64,000 nucleotides of DNA, taken from contig NZ_QPMJ01000005.1 in the NCBI RefSeq assembly GCF_003369835.1, positions 81,232 to 145,231 on the forward strand. Reading direction: 5' to 3'. The stretch comes from Halorussus rarus. GTDB lineage: Archaea > Halobacteriota > Halobacteria > Halobacteriales > Haladaptataceae. The notes beneath the pieces were generated by a model, which had not been told where the DNA came from, made no database searches, and saw only the letters and a program-made list of their open reading frames with translations. Below are positions 8,201 through 16,538 of the stretch, one piece after another (position 1 is the first letter of the stretch; every line of letters starts with the position of its first letter). The translations under genes and the position numbers were made by a program.

Positions 8201-8349
8201 AACCGGACGTCGCCGTCGACTCTCCCGCGCAGGTCGGCCACGAGGCCGGGCCGCTCGACGTCCTCGCCGGCGTAGTCGTACTCCGAGCGCTCGTCGGTCG
8301 CCGGGGCGCGGCCTGCGGCGGCGCGTCCCGTCTCGCCGTTGGATGCCAT
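5227..8349 (-). CDS. FAD-linked/Fe-S dehydrogenase, GlcD-GlcF fusion (2-hydroxyacid or D-lactate dehydrogenase type)
   Basis: A 1040-residue fusion of a flavin oxidase with an iron-sulfur electron-transfer half. It would oxidise a 2-hydroxyacid such as D-lactate or glycolate and pass electrons to the respiratory chain at the inner membrane face. The N-terminal FAD_binding_4 domain carries the PP-loop PRGGGTSLAGQAVN (about 97-110). The middle is the FAD oxidase C domain. Two cysteine clusters follow: CHGCGGC near 616 and CIGCKGCAKDCP near 678. A cysteine-rich domain ends the protein, with CHQKATK and STCCGMAGSFG near 955. In bacteria the two halves are often separate GlcD and GlcF subunits. 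It is divergent from the IclR regulator at 8520, which may control it. The exact substrate cannot be read from sequence. Confidence 0.9.
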   Translation of the reverse strand: MASNGETGRAAAGRAPATDERSEYDYAGEDVERPGLVADLRGRVDGDVRFDTYTRQLYATDASAFEVTPVGVVFPTSTADVAAVVSYCAEREIPVLPRGGGTSLAGQAVNEAVVLDFTRYMDGVVDVELGAETPTARVEAGTTLADLNDRLAPHDLKFAPDPAAGDRSAIGGAIGNNSTGAHSLQYGKTDAYVEECEVVLADGSVATLGEMTVDELRAAADSEAEELLPRVYAGVVSILDDHADEVEERYPDLKRNVSGYNLDRLVDEASEARSASDASGETASESGTVNVARLLAGSEGTLAIVTEATVSLEPVPETKSVALLTYGSVYDAVSDVQYVLDHDPAAVELIDDTLIDLAADTAEFEDVVALLPDGTRAALLVEFYAEDDEDGREQTAGLLADRVDGGESEGAGGSSEQYAFDGMEAHDADERARFWKLRKSGMPILMSRTSDAKHISFLEDCAVPPEHLPEFVEGFQEVLEEHDTFASFYAHAGPGVLHVRPLVNTKSEVDLAAMEAIGEAVTDMVVEFGGSVSGEHGDGRARTQWNRKLYGDELWEAFRDLKSAFDPDWLLNPGQVCGDVSLTENLRFDPDYEFDAGFDPELEWENENGFQGMVELCHGCGGCRGGQETTGGVMCPTYRAADEEITSTRGRANMLRQAMSGDLPDDPTDDEFATEVLDLCIGCKGCAKDCPSEVDMAKLKAEVVHERHQREGASLRDRLFANVDSLARVGSALAPVSNLLPELPGARAVMEKTVGIASERSLPAFERETLRDWFEARGGPRVPESEAERRAVLFPDTYTNYSHPEIGRAAVRVLEAAGVRVILADRTDSGRPAHSKGFLDEARETARGNVDALAPRVRDGWDVILVEPSDAVMFQSDYLDLLGGGSRETDAETLAASTYGVCEYLDVFGLDERAEFDGAEASVAYHGHCHQKATKKDHHAVGVLRRAGYAVDPLDSTCCGMAGSFGYEAEHHAMSTAIGDILVGQVEESAAEYVAAPGASCRTQLGDLLDDGAVEHESHPSVEREGPPTPVELLAAALEA

Positions 8350-8484
8350 TAGCTACGTAGTGCCTTCGGGGGGAGTTACGTGTGGTTTTCGGAAGGGGCG
8401 AGATGTCCGACCGTCGCTCGGTCGCGACGGGACGGCCGGGACTGTCCGAGCGGAGGTTCCGCCCGTCCGCCGACGCTCACCCTG

Positions 8485-8494
8485 AAAACGTTTT
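8485..8494. promoter_or_regulatory. AAAACGTTTT palindrome ahead of IclR gene
   Basis: A perfect 10-bp palindrome ends 25 nt before the chosen ATG at 8520, where a TATA box would sit. The same palindrome lies 26 nt before the IclR gene starting at 39492. It may be a promoter element, an autoregulatory operator, or both. Confidence 0.5.
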
Positions 8495-8519
8495 GTGTCT
8501 CCGGGGGACAGGTGTGAGT

Positions 8520-9287
8520 ATGCCGAAGGACCACACGTCGGGACGGGGGGTGAAGTCGGACGAGACGCTGGTCTCCATCTTCGCGTACCTCCGGGACGCC
8601 GACGGGGCGGGCGTCACCGAGCTCGCGACCCAGCTCGACCTGGCCAAGAGCACGGTCCACAACCACCTCGCGACAATGGCCGACCACGGCTTCGTCGTCA
8701 AGCGCGACGGGAAGTACCGGCTCGGCCTGGAGCTGTTCCGGTACGGCCACCACGTCCGGACGGAGTTCGACGTCTACGAGGCGGCCAGGCCCGTCGTCGA
8801 CGATCTGGTCGAGGCCATCGACGAGATGGTCTGGCTGTTCGTCCCCGAGAACGGCCGCGTGATGGCGCTCTACGGCCGCGCCGGCCAGACCGACCTCAAC
8901 GTGAGCACCATCCTGGGCACCTGGGAGTACATGCACTGCACCGCCGGCGGGAAGGCGATCCTCGCCCACTACGACGACGCCGCTGTCGAGGCCGTCGTCG
9001 AGCGCCACGGCCTCCCCGCGCGGACGACGAACACGATAACCGACGCCGAGGCGCTGTTCGAAGAGCTCGGTGGCATCCGCGAGCGGGGGTACGCGCTGAA
9101 CCTCGGCGAGGACCTCGAGGGCATCCACGCCGTCGCGGTCCCGATCGTCTTCGAGGACGAGGTCCTCGGGTCGCTGGCGGTCGCCGGGCCGACCCACCGC
9201 GTCAGCCGCGAGCGCTGCGAGACCGACATCGTGGAGCGACTGTTCGCGTCGACCGACGACGTGGAGCTGAACCTGGCGTACGCCTGA
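8520..9287 (+). CDS. IclR family transcriptional regulator
   Basis: A 255-residue repressor/activator. The N-terminal winged helix (about 14-68) reads ETLVSIFAYL...GVTELATQLDLAKSTVHNHLATM. The C-terminal IclR effector domain includes the typical MHCTAGGKAILAHY and GYALNLGE..EG segments. IclR proteins usually sense aromatic or small organic acids and control catabolic operons. I start at ATG 8520 because upstream frame extension lacks family similarity and the palindromic promoter element lies about 25-35 nt before it; GTG 8514 is an alternative. It is divergent from the GlcD-GlcF fusion, 170 bp away, the likely target. Confidence 0.9.
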   Translation: MPKDHTSGRGVKSDETLVSIFAYLRDADGAGVTELATQLDLAKSTVHNHLATMADHGFVVKRDGKYRLGLELFRYGHHVRTEFDVYEAARPVVDDLVEAIDEMVWLFVPENGRVMALYGRAGQTDLNVSTILGTWEYMHCTAGGKAILAHYDDAAVEAVVERHGLPARTTNTITDAEALFEELGGIRERGYALNLGEDLEGIHAVAVPIVFEDEVLGSLAVAGPTHRVSRERCETDIVERLFASTDDVELNLAYA

Positions 9288-9325
9288 CCGGACGCAAATC
9301 CCTCGACCCGGATTCCTCGACCGCA

Positions 9326-10195
9326 CTACAGCGCGGCCAGCGCGTCGGTCGCGTAACTGCCCAGCGCGCATCCCGACGCCCCGCACCGGGCGAGCACCAG
9401 TACGCCCGCGAGCGGATAGACCGCGGCTATCTGGACCCCGACTGTCCGCCGCCTGCTCGCGGCGAGGCCGGCCGCCCCTGCGGCGAGCGGGAATGGAACG
9501 GCCCACAGCGCCGGGGACGGCAGGACGCCGGTGGCCACGAACCCCGCCGCGGTCGCCCCCGCGAGGACGTGGACACCGGCGGAGACGACCGCGGCCCGCC
9601 GGTCGCCGACCAGCACCGGAACGGTGCGCTTCCCGACGGCGCGGTCGGCGTCGAAGTCGAGCCGGTCGACCGACACCTTCACGCCGGACAGCGCGACCGC
9701 GAGGACGGCGGCCATCCCGACCACGCCGACCGGGAGCGCCCCGGTCTGGGTCAGGTAGCCGCCCGCCAGCGCGAGGCCGATGCCGACCGGGTAGTCGACC
9801 GTGACCGGAACCGGGTGGCGGTCCAGCGCCGGCGCGTGGGCCACCGCGAGCGCCCACAGCGGGACGGCCGCGAGGGCGCCGGCGCGGGCGCCGCCGGCCC
9901 ACAGCAGCGCGACGAGCAACCAGAACAGCACGCTGGTCGCCGCGACTGCGCGGGTCAGCGTCCCCCGCGGGACCGAGGGGTCGTCCTCCCCGCGGACGTG
10001 GGCGTCGACGTACTCGTCGACGAGGTGGGCGACGTAGAGCGCGGCGCCGACCGCGAGCGCGTGGCCTGCGGCCGGCAAGGGGGCGACCGCCGGCGCGAGC
10101 AGCCCGCCCGCGACCGACGTCGCCACCGCCGGCGCCATGAACGTCGGCTTGACCTGCGTGAGGAGACCGCGGGAGCGCCCGAGAGCGTCGGTCAT
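9326..10195 (-). CDS. UbiA-like prenyltransferase, integral membrane
   Basis: A 289-residue protein with seven to nine hydrophobic helices. UbiA enzymes transfer a polyprenyl chain to an aromatic or glycerol acceptor using two Mg-binding Asp motifs. The first motif is visible as DEYVDAHVRGED after the second helix and the second as DRLDFDADRAVGKRT. Both deviate a little from canonical NDxxDxxxD/DxxxD, as haloarchaeal paralogues often do. The acceptor is unknown. It may serve lipid or quinone synthesis and have nothing to do with its catabolic neighbours. It converges with the IclR gene, 38 bp between stops. Confidence 0.8.
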   Translation of the reverse strand: MTDALGRSRGLLTQVKPTFMAPAVATSVAGGLLAPAVAPLPAAGHALAVGAALYVAHLVDEYVDAHVRGEDDPSVPRGTLTRAVAATSVLFWLLVALLWAGGARAGALAAVPLWALAVAHAPALDRHPVPVTVDYPVGIGLALAGGYLTQTGALPVGVVGMAAVLAVALSGVKVSVDRLDFDADRAVGKRTVPVLVGDRRAAVVSAGVHVLAGATAAGFVATGVLPSPALWAVPFPLAAGAAGLAASRRRTVGVQIAAVYPLAGVLVLARCGASGCALGSYATDALAAL

Positions 10196-10336
10196 CGTCT
10201 CCGCGTTGGGCGACCCGGGTGATAAATCTCGCCGGTCGACGGCGGGGTCGCGGGTTCTCGGCGGTCGGCGCCCGTGGTGACGTGGGGGTCGCAGTCACAC
10301 ACCCCGGGAGGCCGGAGCGGTCGTATGAATAACCGA

Positions 10337-10351
10337 CATAGTTAATAAGTG
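10337..10351 (+). promoter_or_regulatory. Candidate promoter of the acyl-CoA ligase gene
   Basis: The AT-rich stretch ATAGTTAATAAGT lies about 32-46 nt before the ATG at 10383, in an otherwise GC-rich intergenic segment. Confidence 0.4.
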
Positions 10352-10382
10352 CCAACCAGCTTTCTAACACACAGCAACCACT

Positions 10383-11924
10383 ATGGAGTACTTGGAAGCG
10401 TTCGAGCGGACCGTCCGCGTCCACGGCGACGACCGGGCTATCGTCACCGACGACGGGCGGACGTTCACCTACCGCGAGTTCGACCGCCGGAGCACCGAGC
10501 TGACGAACGCGTTGACCGAACGGGTGGGGGACGCCCCGTGCGCGGTGCTCACCCTGAACTGCCCCGCGGCGGCCGAGGCGATGATCGCCGGCCACAAGCG
10601 CGGGTCGCCCACCGTCCAGCTGCCGTTCCGCGGGAAGCCGGGCGAGCTCCTCGAGATGATCGAGACGGCCGGCGCGGAGGCGCTGGTGTTCGACGACGCC
10701 AACGCCGAGACCGCGCTCGCGGTGCTCGAGGACGCCGACTTCGATGTCGGGTTCCACGCGGGCTCGAAGGAGCTCGACGCCGAGGGCGTCGAGTCCTACG
10801 ACTCGGTGCTCGCCGACGCGCCCTCCCGGATGCCGGCCGACCTGCCGGCCGACGGGAAGACCAACGTCTTCTACACGAGCGGGACCACCTCCCGGCCGAA
10901 GGCCGTCCCGTTCGACGGCGAGCAGATGTGGGTCGGCGCCTACCAGGTGGTGATGGAGCACGGCATCGACCAGACCGACCGGGCCATCGTCACGTCGCCG
11001 TGGTACCACATGGTCACCTCCGACGCGTGGCTCTACCCCCACTGGCTCGCGGGCGCCACCACCATCCTGCACTCGAGCTTCGAGCCCGACGAGGTGCTCG
11101 AACTCATCGAGGGCCACGAGGCGACCGGCCTGCTCGCCGTCCCGACCCAGCTCACCACCCTCAACGAGGTCCAGGAGGAGGCCCGGTACGACACCGACAC
11201 GCTGGAGTACATCCGGACCGGCGGCGCGGTCGTGACCGAGGAGCTGGTCGAGCGCACCACGGAGCTGCTGTCGGACCAGCTGTACAACACCTACGGGATG
11301 ACCGAGGCCGGCCCGGACCTCACGTTCGCCCACCCGAGCGTCCAGGACGAGCACCCCGGCACCATCGGCAAGGAGTCGTTCTCCTGGGAGCTGCGGGTCG
11401 TCGAGTCGGTCCCCGTCGACGAGCATCCCGACCCCGAGGCGACCGTCGACCCCGGCGAGCAGGGCGAGATCATCGCGCGCGGGCCGGGCGTCCCGGACGG
11501 CTACATCGACAACCCCGAGGCCGAGGAGAAGAGCTTCTTCGACGAGTGGCTCCGGACCCGCGACGTCGCCCGGGTCGACGAGGACGGCTTCCTCTACATC
11601 GTCGACCGCGTCGACAACATGTTCACCTCCGGCGGCGAGAACATCTACCCCGCCGAGGTCGAGCGCACCCTCCAGGACCACGACGCGGTCGCGGACGCGC
11701 TCGTGTTCGGCCTGGAGGACGACACCTGGGGCAACCGGGTCACCGCGGTCGTCGTCTGCGACGAGGACCTCGCCCACGACGACCTCGACGAGTTCTGCAA
11801 GGACCACGACTCGCTGGCCAACTACAAGCGCCCCCGGAAGTACGCGGTCCGGAAAGACCCGCTGCCGCGGACCGACACCGGGACGGTCGAGCGCGAGACG
11901 GTCGTCGAGGAACACTTCGAGTAA
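10383..11924 (+). CDS. AMP-forming acyl/aryl-CoA ligase with altered A10 motif
   Basis: A 513-residue member of the ANL superfamily that adenylates a carboxylic acid and transfers it to CoA. A3 (P-loop) is FYTSGTTSRPKAV near 161-173, A5 is YNTYGMTEAG near 300-309, and A8 is DRVDNMFTSGGENIYP. The A10 motif, normally P..xxGK with the catalytic lysine, reads LPRTDTGTVER, with Thr501 where Lys is expected. Length and the other motifs are intact, so this is not a truncated gene. Next to aromatic-catabolism genes it could activate an aromatic or medium-chain acid; the substrate is not readable here. Confidence 0.88.
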   Translation: MEYLEAFERTVRVHGDDRAIVTDDGRTFTYREFDRRSTELTNALTERVGDAPCAVLTLNCPAAAEAMIAGHKRGSPTVQLPFRGKPGELLEMIETAGAEALVFDDANAETALAVLEDADFDVGFHAGSKELDAEGVESYDSVLADAPSRMPADLPADGKTNVFYTSGTTSRPKAVPFDGEQMWVGAYQVVMEHGIDQTDRAIVTSPWYHMVTSDAWLYPHWLAGATTILHSSFEPDEVLELIEGHEATGLLAVPTQLTTLNEVQEEARYDTDTLEYIRTGGAVVTEELVERTTELLSDQLYNTYGMTEAGPDLTFAHPSVQDEHPGTIGKESFSWELRVVESVPVDEHPDPEATVDPGEQGEIIARGPGVPDGYIDNPEAEEKSFFDEWLRTRDVARVDEDGFLYIVDRVDNMFTSGGENIYPAEVERTLQDHDAVADALVFGLEDDTWGNRVTAVVVCDEDLAHDDLDEFCKDHDSLANYKRPRKYAVRKDPLPRTDTGTVERETVVEEHFE

Positions 11925-11978
11925 CGCCGGCGAGCACTCCGCCTCCGTTTTCTTCTCCTCTCGTCCGCTGTACTGCCG

Positions 11979-13469
11979 TCAGAACAGCACCGCGAACACG
12001 CCGATCTGGATCGGCAGCAGCACGAGCAGCGTCGCGAGCGAGCAGACGGCCGCCATCTTGACGAGCTCGAGCGGTTCCACCACGTCGAGCCCGAGGATGG
12101 CCACCAGCACCGCCGACTGGTACGGGAAGAAGTAGGTGTTGAGCGCGACCGCCTCGGTCATCGCCACCGGCACGAGCGGCGCCCCGGCGCCCGCGGCGAA
12201 CGAGACGAAGACGGGAGTGAGCACGCTCGCCACCGCCAGCCCCTCCATCAGGAACGTCAGCGACATGGAGGCGACCACGACGAACGCGAGCACGACCGGC
12301 AGCGAGGCGTCGGCCGGGAGGTACGAGAGGATCTGCTGTGCCGCGGCGTCGGTGAATCCGGTCCGCTGGAGCCCCTCGGCGATGGCGAAGATGGCCCCGA
12401 GGAAGAACACGATGGAGAAGTCCGCGTCCGCGAGCGCGTCCGCGTCGACGACGCCGACGCCGGGAGTGAACGCGAGCAGGACCACGACGAGCGCGCCGTA
12501 CAGCGGGTGGAGCCCGTGGATCACGTCGGTGGCCCAGATGGCGACGCCGACCAGCAGGAACCCGAGCATCCGCCGGACCGCCGACCGGTCGATCTCGGGC
12601 GCGGACGTCGGTTCGTCGGTCCCCGATGCCGCCCCGTCGGTCGCATCCGTCGCTCCATCGGTCGCGACCGCATTCTCCGTTTCGCTCGCGCGCGAGGGCT
12701 CGATAGCGTCAGCGTCCCGCGGCCGGTAGAGGACGTACGCGATGACCGCGATGACCAGCGCCCGACCGAGGCCCATGACCGGGCCGAGCCAGACCGCCCA
12801 CTCGACCCAGCCGATGGAGACGCCGGCGTTCGACTCGATGAGTCCCGTGATGATGATGTTGGCCAGCGACCCCGTCAGCACCCCGGTCCCCGCGTAGTAG
12901 GTGACGAACAGCGGGCCGAGGAAGAGCCCGACCCGGGGCCGCCGGTCGGCGAACCGCTCGCCCGCGGAGATGAGGATGGGCCCGAGGATGAGCACCCGGA
13001 CCAGCGACGAGGGGACGACAACGATGAGCCCGAGCGCGGCGGCCGAGAACGCGACCAGCATGTAGCGGTAGGCGACCGTCGCGTCGGTCGCGGCCGCGCC
13101 GGGGAGCGCGTCGAGCACCCGGCGCTCGACCGCGGTCCCCAGCCCGCTCCGGTCGGTCGCCTCGCCGATGAGGATGCCCAGGACCACCAGCCAGGTGGCC
13201 GGCGACCGGAACCCGACCAGCGCGAGGTCGGTCGAGACCGCCGCGCCGATGAGTCCCACCCCGAGCAGGCCCGTGAACCACGGGTCGACCGGCCCGCCGA
13301 CCCAGAGGCTGATGCAGAAGACCGTGATGGCGAGCATCGTCGCCATCTCGGACCCGACGGGCGCGTAGCGGAGGACGCCGGCACCCGCGAGCAGTCCCGC
13401 CGGAACCGAGAGCCACGCGCTGTCGTACTCGTCGCCGATCCGGCCGGTGAGTCGCTCGAAGCCCGACAT
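11979..13469 (-). CDS. SLC13/DASS-type anion (dicarboxylate) transporter
   Basis: A 496-residue integral membrane protein with about 11-13 hydrophobic helices. A charged, Thr/Asp-rich loop of about 45 residues divides it in the middle. The two halves have inverted-repeat character, and segments such as SLANIIITGLI and SMSLTFLMEGLAVASVLTPV resemble the Na+/carboxylate-sulfate symporter (CitMHS/DASS) fold. Such carriers import di- or tricarboxylates or other anions with sodium. I start at ATG 13469 (MSGFERL); the longer frame to 13631 overlaps the divergent MBL gene and adds a non-hydrophobic, unlikely extension. The substrate is unknown. Confidence 0.75.
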   Translation of the reverse strand: MSGFERLTGRIGDEYDSAWLSVPAGLLAGAGVLRYAPVGSEMATMLAITVFCISLWVGGPVDPWFTGLLGVGLIGAAVSTDLALVGFRSPATWLVVLGILIGEATDRSGLGTAVERRVLDALPGAAATDATVAYRYMLVAFSAAALGLIVVVPSSLVRVLILGPILISAGERFADRRPRVGLFLGPLFVTYYAGTGVLTGSLANIIITGLIESNAGVSIGWVEWAVWLGPVMGLGRALVIAVIAYVLYRPRDADAIEPSRASETENAVATDGATDATDGAASGTDEPTSAPEIDRSAVRRMLGFLLVGVAIWATDVIHGLHPLYGALVVVLLAFTPGVGVVDADALADADFSIVFFLGAIFAIAEGLQRTGFTDAAAQQILSYLPADASLPVVLAFVVVASMSLTFLMEGLAVASVLTPVFVSFAAGAGAPLVPVAMTEAVALNTYFFPYQSAVLVAILGLDVVEPLELVKMAAVCSLATLLVLLPIQIGVFAVLF

Positions 13470-13611
13470 GTACCGTGTCGGCTGTTCCAAGGAGCGGGCC
13501 GGTGATAAATACACGGTTGGCGGTAGCGTTCGGGGGACGAACCAAGGGGTCGGCCTCTCGAGGGCGTCGCCGCGGAAAACGCTAAGGGCGACTCGGTTCG
13601 AACTCCACGTG

Positions 13612-14241
13612 ATGATAGACGAGATCGCCACCGACGTCTACGACCTGACGCTCGCCGAGCGCAACGGCGGTCGCTACCGCGCGTTCCTGTTCGACGGCGA
13701 GACGCCCGCGCTTGTCGACGCCGGCCTGCCCGACACGGTCGACGTCCTCGCCGACCGACTCGACGAACTCGGCGTCGACCCCGAACGACTGATAATCACC
13801 CACGGCGACGGCGACCACGTCGGGGGCCTGCCTGGGTTGGTCGAGCGCTACGACGTCGAGACCTGGGTGCCCGAGGGGCTCGCGCTCGACGACGCGCCGG
13901 ACCCGGACAACAGGTACGGCGACGGCGACGCCGTCGGTCCGTTCGAGGCGGTCCACGTCCCCGGCCACACGCCGGAACACCACGCGCTGGTCGACGAGGA
14001 CGCCGGCGTCGCGGTGCTGGGCGACGCGGTGTTCGGCGCCGACTCGCGGGGCCTCCCGGCGGGGTACTTCGTGCTCCCGCCCGGCTACTTCTGCGCGGAC
14101 CTGAACCGGGCCGACGAGTCGCTCGGGCGACTGGTCGAGTACGACTTCGACGTAGGGCTGGTGTACCACGGGTCGAGCGTCACCGACGACGCCGCCGAGA
14201 CGCTGACGCGGTTCGTCGAGTTCGCGGGCAAGCCCGAGTAA
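13612..14241 (+). CDS. MBL-fold metallo-hydrolase
   Basis: A 209-residue metallo-beta-lactamase-fold enzyme. Metal motifs are THGDGDHVGG near 62-71 (canonical HxHxDH with Asp in place of the second His), HVPGHTPEHH, GDAVFG and VYHGSS. The set is complete apart from the His-to-Asp change, which recurs in haloarchaeal members. It probably hydrolyses a thioester, lactone or phosphodiester, but nothing fixes the substrate. It is divergent from the SLC13 carrier (142 bp) and converges with livG. Confidence 0.8.
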   Translation: MIDEIATDVYDLTLAERNGGRYRAFLFDGETPALVDAGLPDTVDVLADRLDELGVDPERLIITHGDGDHVGGLPGLVERYDVETWVPEGLALDDAPDPDNRYGDGDAVGPFEAVHVPGHTPEHHALVDEDAGVAVLGDAVFGADSRGLPAGYFVLPPGYFCADLNRADESLGRLVEYDFDVGLVYHGSSVTDDAAETLTRFVEFAGKPE

Positions 14242-14246
14242 ATCGG

Positions 14247-14984
14247 TCAGTCGCCGGCCGCGACGCCGCCGTCGGGCTGCTCGCCGAGGTACGCCTCGAT
14301 GACCCGCTGGTCGTTCTGTATCTCCTCGGGGGTTCCGGTGGCGATGAGCTCCCCGTTGTCGAGGACGAACACGCTGTCGCTGACCGACATCAGCGCCCGC
14401 ATCACGTGGTCGATGAGGAAGACCGTCTTCCCGCGGTCGCTGATGTCGTTGATGAGCTCGATTATCTCCTCGGTCTCGTCGGTGTCGAGCCCGCCGGCCA
14501 CCTCGTCGAACAGCAGGACCTCGGGGTCGGTCGCGAGCACGCGGGCGATCTCGAGTCGCTTGAGCGCTCCGACGCTGAGTTCGTCGGGCTCGCTCTCCGC
14601 GAGGTGGTCGAGGCCGACGAACTCCAGGGCCTCGGCGGCGCGGGCCTCGGGGTCGTCGGCATTCCCGCCGAACTCCGCGCCGACCGCGGCGTTCTCGAGC
14701 AGCGTCAGGTTCTCGAACGGCCGGACGATCTGGTGGGTCTTGACCAGCCCTCGATGGCAGATCTCGTGGGGCGCGAGTCCGGTGATCTCCTCGCCGTCGA
14801 GGAGCACGCGGCCCTCCGTGGGTTCGTGGACGCCCGTGATGAGCCGGAACAGCGTCGACTTCCCGGCCCCGTTGGGACCGATGAGGCCGACGGTCTCTCC
14901 GCGGTCGACCGAGAACGAGACGTCGCTGACGGCGACGATACCGCCGAAGTTCTTGGTGAGTCGCTCGCCTTCCAATAGCGGCAT
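14247..14984 (-). CDS. livG: LivG-type ABC transporter ATPase
   Basis: A 245-residue cytosolic ATPase of the branched-chain amino acid (HAAT) ABC family. Walker A is GPNGAGKST (36-44), the signature is LSVGALKRLEIARVLA (a common LivG variant of LSGGQ), Walker B is VLLFDEVAGGLD, and the switch His is LIDHVM. It ends in the LivG-type tail 'GTPEEIQNDQRVIEAYLGE'. I start at ATG 14984; the longer frame to 15098 lacks family similarity. It lies 4.3 kb before livK-livH-livM and points the other way, but is probably the missing ATPase of that transporter. In this family relatives import aromatic acids. Confidence 0.9.
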   Translation of the reverse strand: MPLLEGERLTKNFGGIVAVSDVSFSVDRGETVGLIGPNGAGKSTLFRLITGVHEPTEGRVLLDGEEITGLAPHEICHRGLVKTHQIVRPFENLTLLENAAVGAEFGGNADDPEARAAEALEFVGLDHLAESEPDELSVGALKRLEIARVLATDPEVLLFDEVAGGLDTDETEEIIELINDISDRGKTVFLIDHVMRALMSVSDSVFVLDNGELIATGTPEEIQNDQRVIEAYLGEQPDGGVAAGD

Positions 14985-15167
14985 TTTCCCGTTGGTTTCG
15001 GGCCCGCCAGCATAAAGGTGGTCCTCGAACCGGCGGTTCCGGTCGCGCGTCGGGGCGGAAACCGGGACGACCCGTCGCTCGGGCCGGCACAGACCCACTC
15101 GGCGCGTCTTCGGACCGCGATTGAGTCAAAGCAAACCATTTTGGTGGCGATAGCTGTAGTAGCCGCC

Positions 15168-16538
15168 GTGAACCTACAGCGACTCTTCCGGCCCGAGAGT
15201 GTCGCCGTCGTCGGCGCCTCGAAGACAGAAGGCAAGATCGGCTACGAAGCGATGGCGAACGCCGTGGCGTTCGACGGCCGGGTCTACCCGGTGAACCCGT
15301 CGGCGGAGGGGACCGTCTTCGGCGAGGAGTTCGTCGAATCGGTCGCCGAGATAGACGAGGCGGTGGACCTCGCGCTGCTGGCGGTCCCCGCGCCGGTCGT
15401 CCCGGACGTCGTCGAGGAGTGCGGCGAGGCCGACGTCGGCGGCGCCGTCATCTACGCCGGCGGCTTCGCCGAGGCCGGCGAGGAGGGCGAGCAGCTCCAG
15501 CGGGAGATCGTCGACATCGCCGACGACCACGACCTCGCGCTGCTCGGCCCGAACACCAGCGGGTTCGTCGCCCCGGGGCAGAACCTGCTGGCGTCGTTCG
15601 CCGGCGGCGTCGAGCGGTTCGAGCCGGGCGAGGTGACTATCCTCGCCCAGAGCGGCGGGGTGGCCCACCAACTCGCGTTCCACGCGCTCCGGGAGGGCCG
15701 GGGCGTCGCGACGATGGTCGGGCTGGGCAACCGGGCGAACGTCGGCTTCGAGGAGGCCATCCCGTACTTCGACGCCGACCCCGACACCGGGGCTATCGTC
15801 CTCCACGTCGAGGGGACCGACGACGGCCGGGCGCTGCTGGAGGTCTGCCGCGACGCCGACACGCCCGTGGTCGCCTACAAGGTGGGCCAGTCCGACGTCG
15901 GCGCGTTCGCCGAGTCCCACACCGGCGCGCTCACCGGCGACCACGAGCTCTACACCGCGGGATTCGCCCAGTACGGCGTTCCGACCGTCGAGTCGACGAC
16001 CGAGCTGTTCGACGCGGGCCAGGCGCTCGCGGCGTCGCCGACCCCCGACGGGCCGAACGTCGGCGTCGTCACCGCCCAGGCCGGCCCGGGCATCATCATC
16101 GCCGACCGCCTCCAGCGGATGGGCGGTCGACTTCCGGAGCTGACCGAGGCCACCCAGGACCGGGTCGGCGAGATCCTGCCGGGCATCACGTACGCCGACA
16201 ACCCGGTCGACACCGGGCGACCGATGCCCGAGTTCGGCGATGTGGTCGCGGCGGTGGCCGAGGACGACAACGTCGACATCGTGCTGGTGTACGAACTGTA
16301 CGAGGAGGCGCTGGGCTTCCCGCTCGACACGGTCGCGGGACTGGCCGACCGGGTGGACAAGCCGGTGCTGTTCGCCACCGAGGGGCCGGCCGAGTCGATG
16401 GCCGACGACCTCGCCGACCTCCGGGCGGCCGGCGTGCCGACGTTCACCTCGCCCGAGCGCGGCGCCGACGCCACCGCGCTGCTGGCCAGATACGCCGACC
16501 TCGCCGACGGGGACCGGGAGGTGAGCCCCGATGTCTGA
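15168..16538 (+). CDS. acdA: ADP-forming acyl-CoA synthetase, alpha subunit
   Basis: This subunit of the archaeal NDP-forming acyl-CoA synthetase interconverts acyl-CoA + ADP + Pi with acid + ATP + CoA. It has 456 residues from a GTG start. A CoA-binding Rossmann domain comes first (LFRPESVAVVGASKTEGKIG), then a succinyl-CoA-ligase-like domain. That domain holds the conserved phosphorylated histidine (His251 in ESHTGALTG). Upstream codons in frame have no similarity, so GTG 15168 (VNLQRLFRP) is the family start. Its stop overlaps the beta-subunit start by 8 bp, and a thioesterase follows with a further overlap, forming a three-gene operon. Acetate, branched-chain or aryl acids are possible substrates. 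Confidence 0.9.
   Translation: MNLQRLFRPESVAVVGASKTEGKIGYEAMANAVAFDGRVYPVNPSAEGTVFGEEFVESVAEIDEAVDLALLAVPAPVVPDVVEECGEADVGGAVIYAGGFAEAGEEGEQLQREIVDIADDHDLALLGPNTSGFVAPGQNLLASFAGGVERFEPGEVTILAQSGGVAHQLAFHALREGRGVATMVGLGNRANVGFEEAIPYFDADPDTGAIVLHVEGTDDGRALLEVCRDADTPVVAYKVGQSDVGAFAESHTGALTGDHELYTAGFAQYGVPTVESTTELFDAGQALAASPTPDGPNVGVVTAQAGPGIIIADRLQRMGGRLPELTEATQDRVGEILPGITYADNPVDTGRPMPEFGDVVAAVAEDDNVDIVLVYELYEEALGFPLDTVAGLADRVDKPVLFATEGPAESMADDLADLRAAGVPTFTSPERGADATALLARYADLADGDREVSPDV

Noticed and set aside
8376..11915. Very long minus-strand frame (1179 codons) opposite the IclR and acyl-CoA ligase genes
   Set aside because: It is the antisense shadow of real genes in high-GC DNA: it overlaps motif-bearing frames on the plus strand and its translation is Arg/Val/Leu-rich with no recognisable domain.
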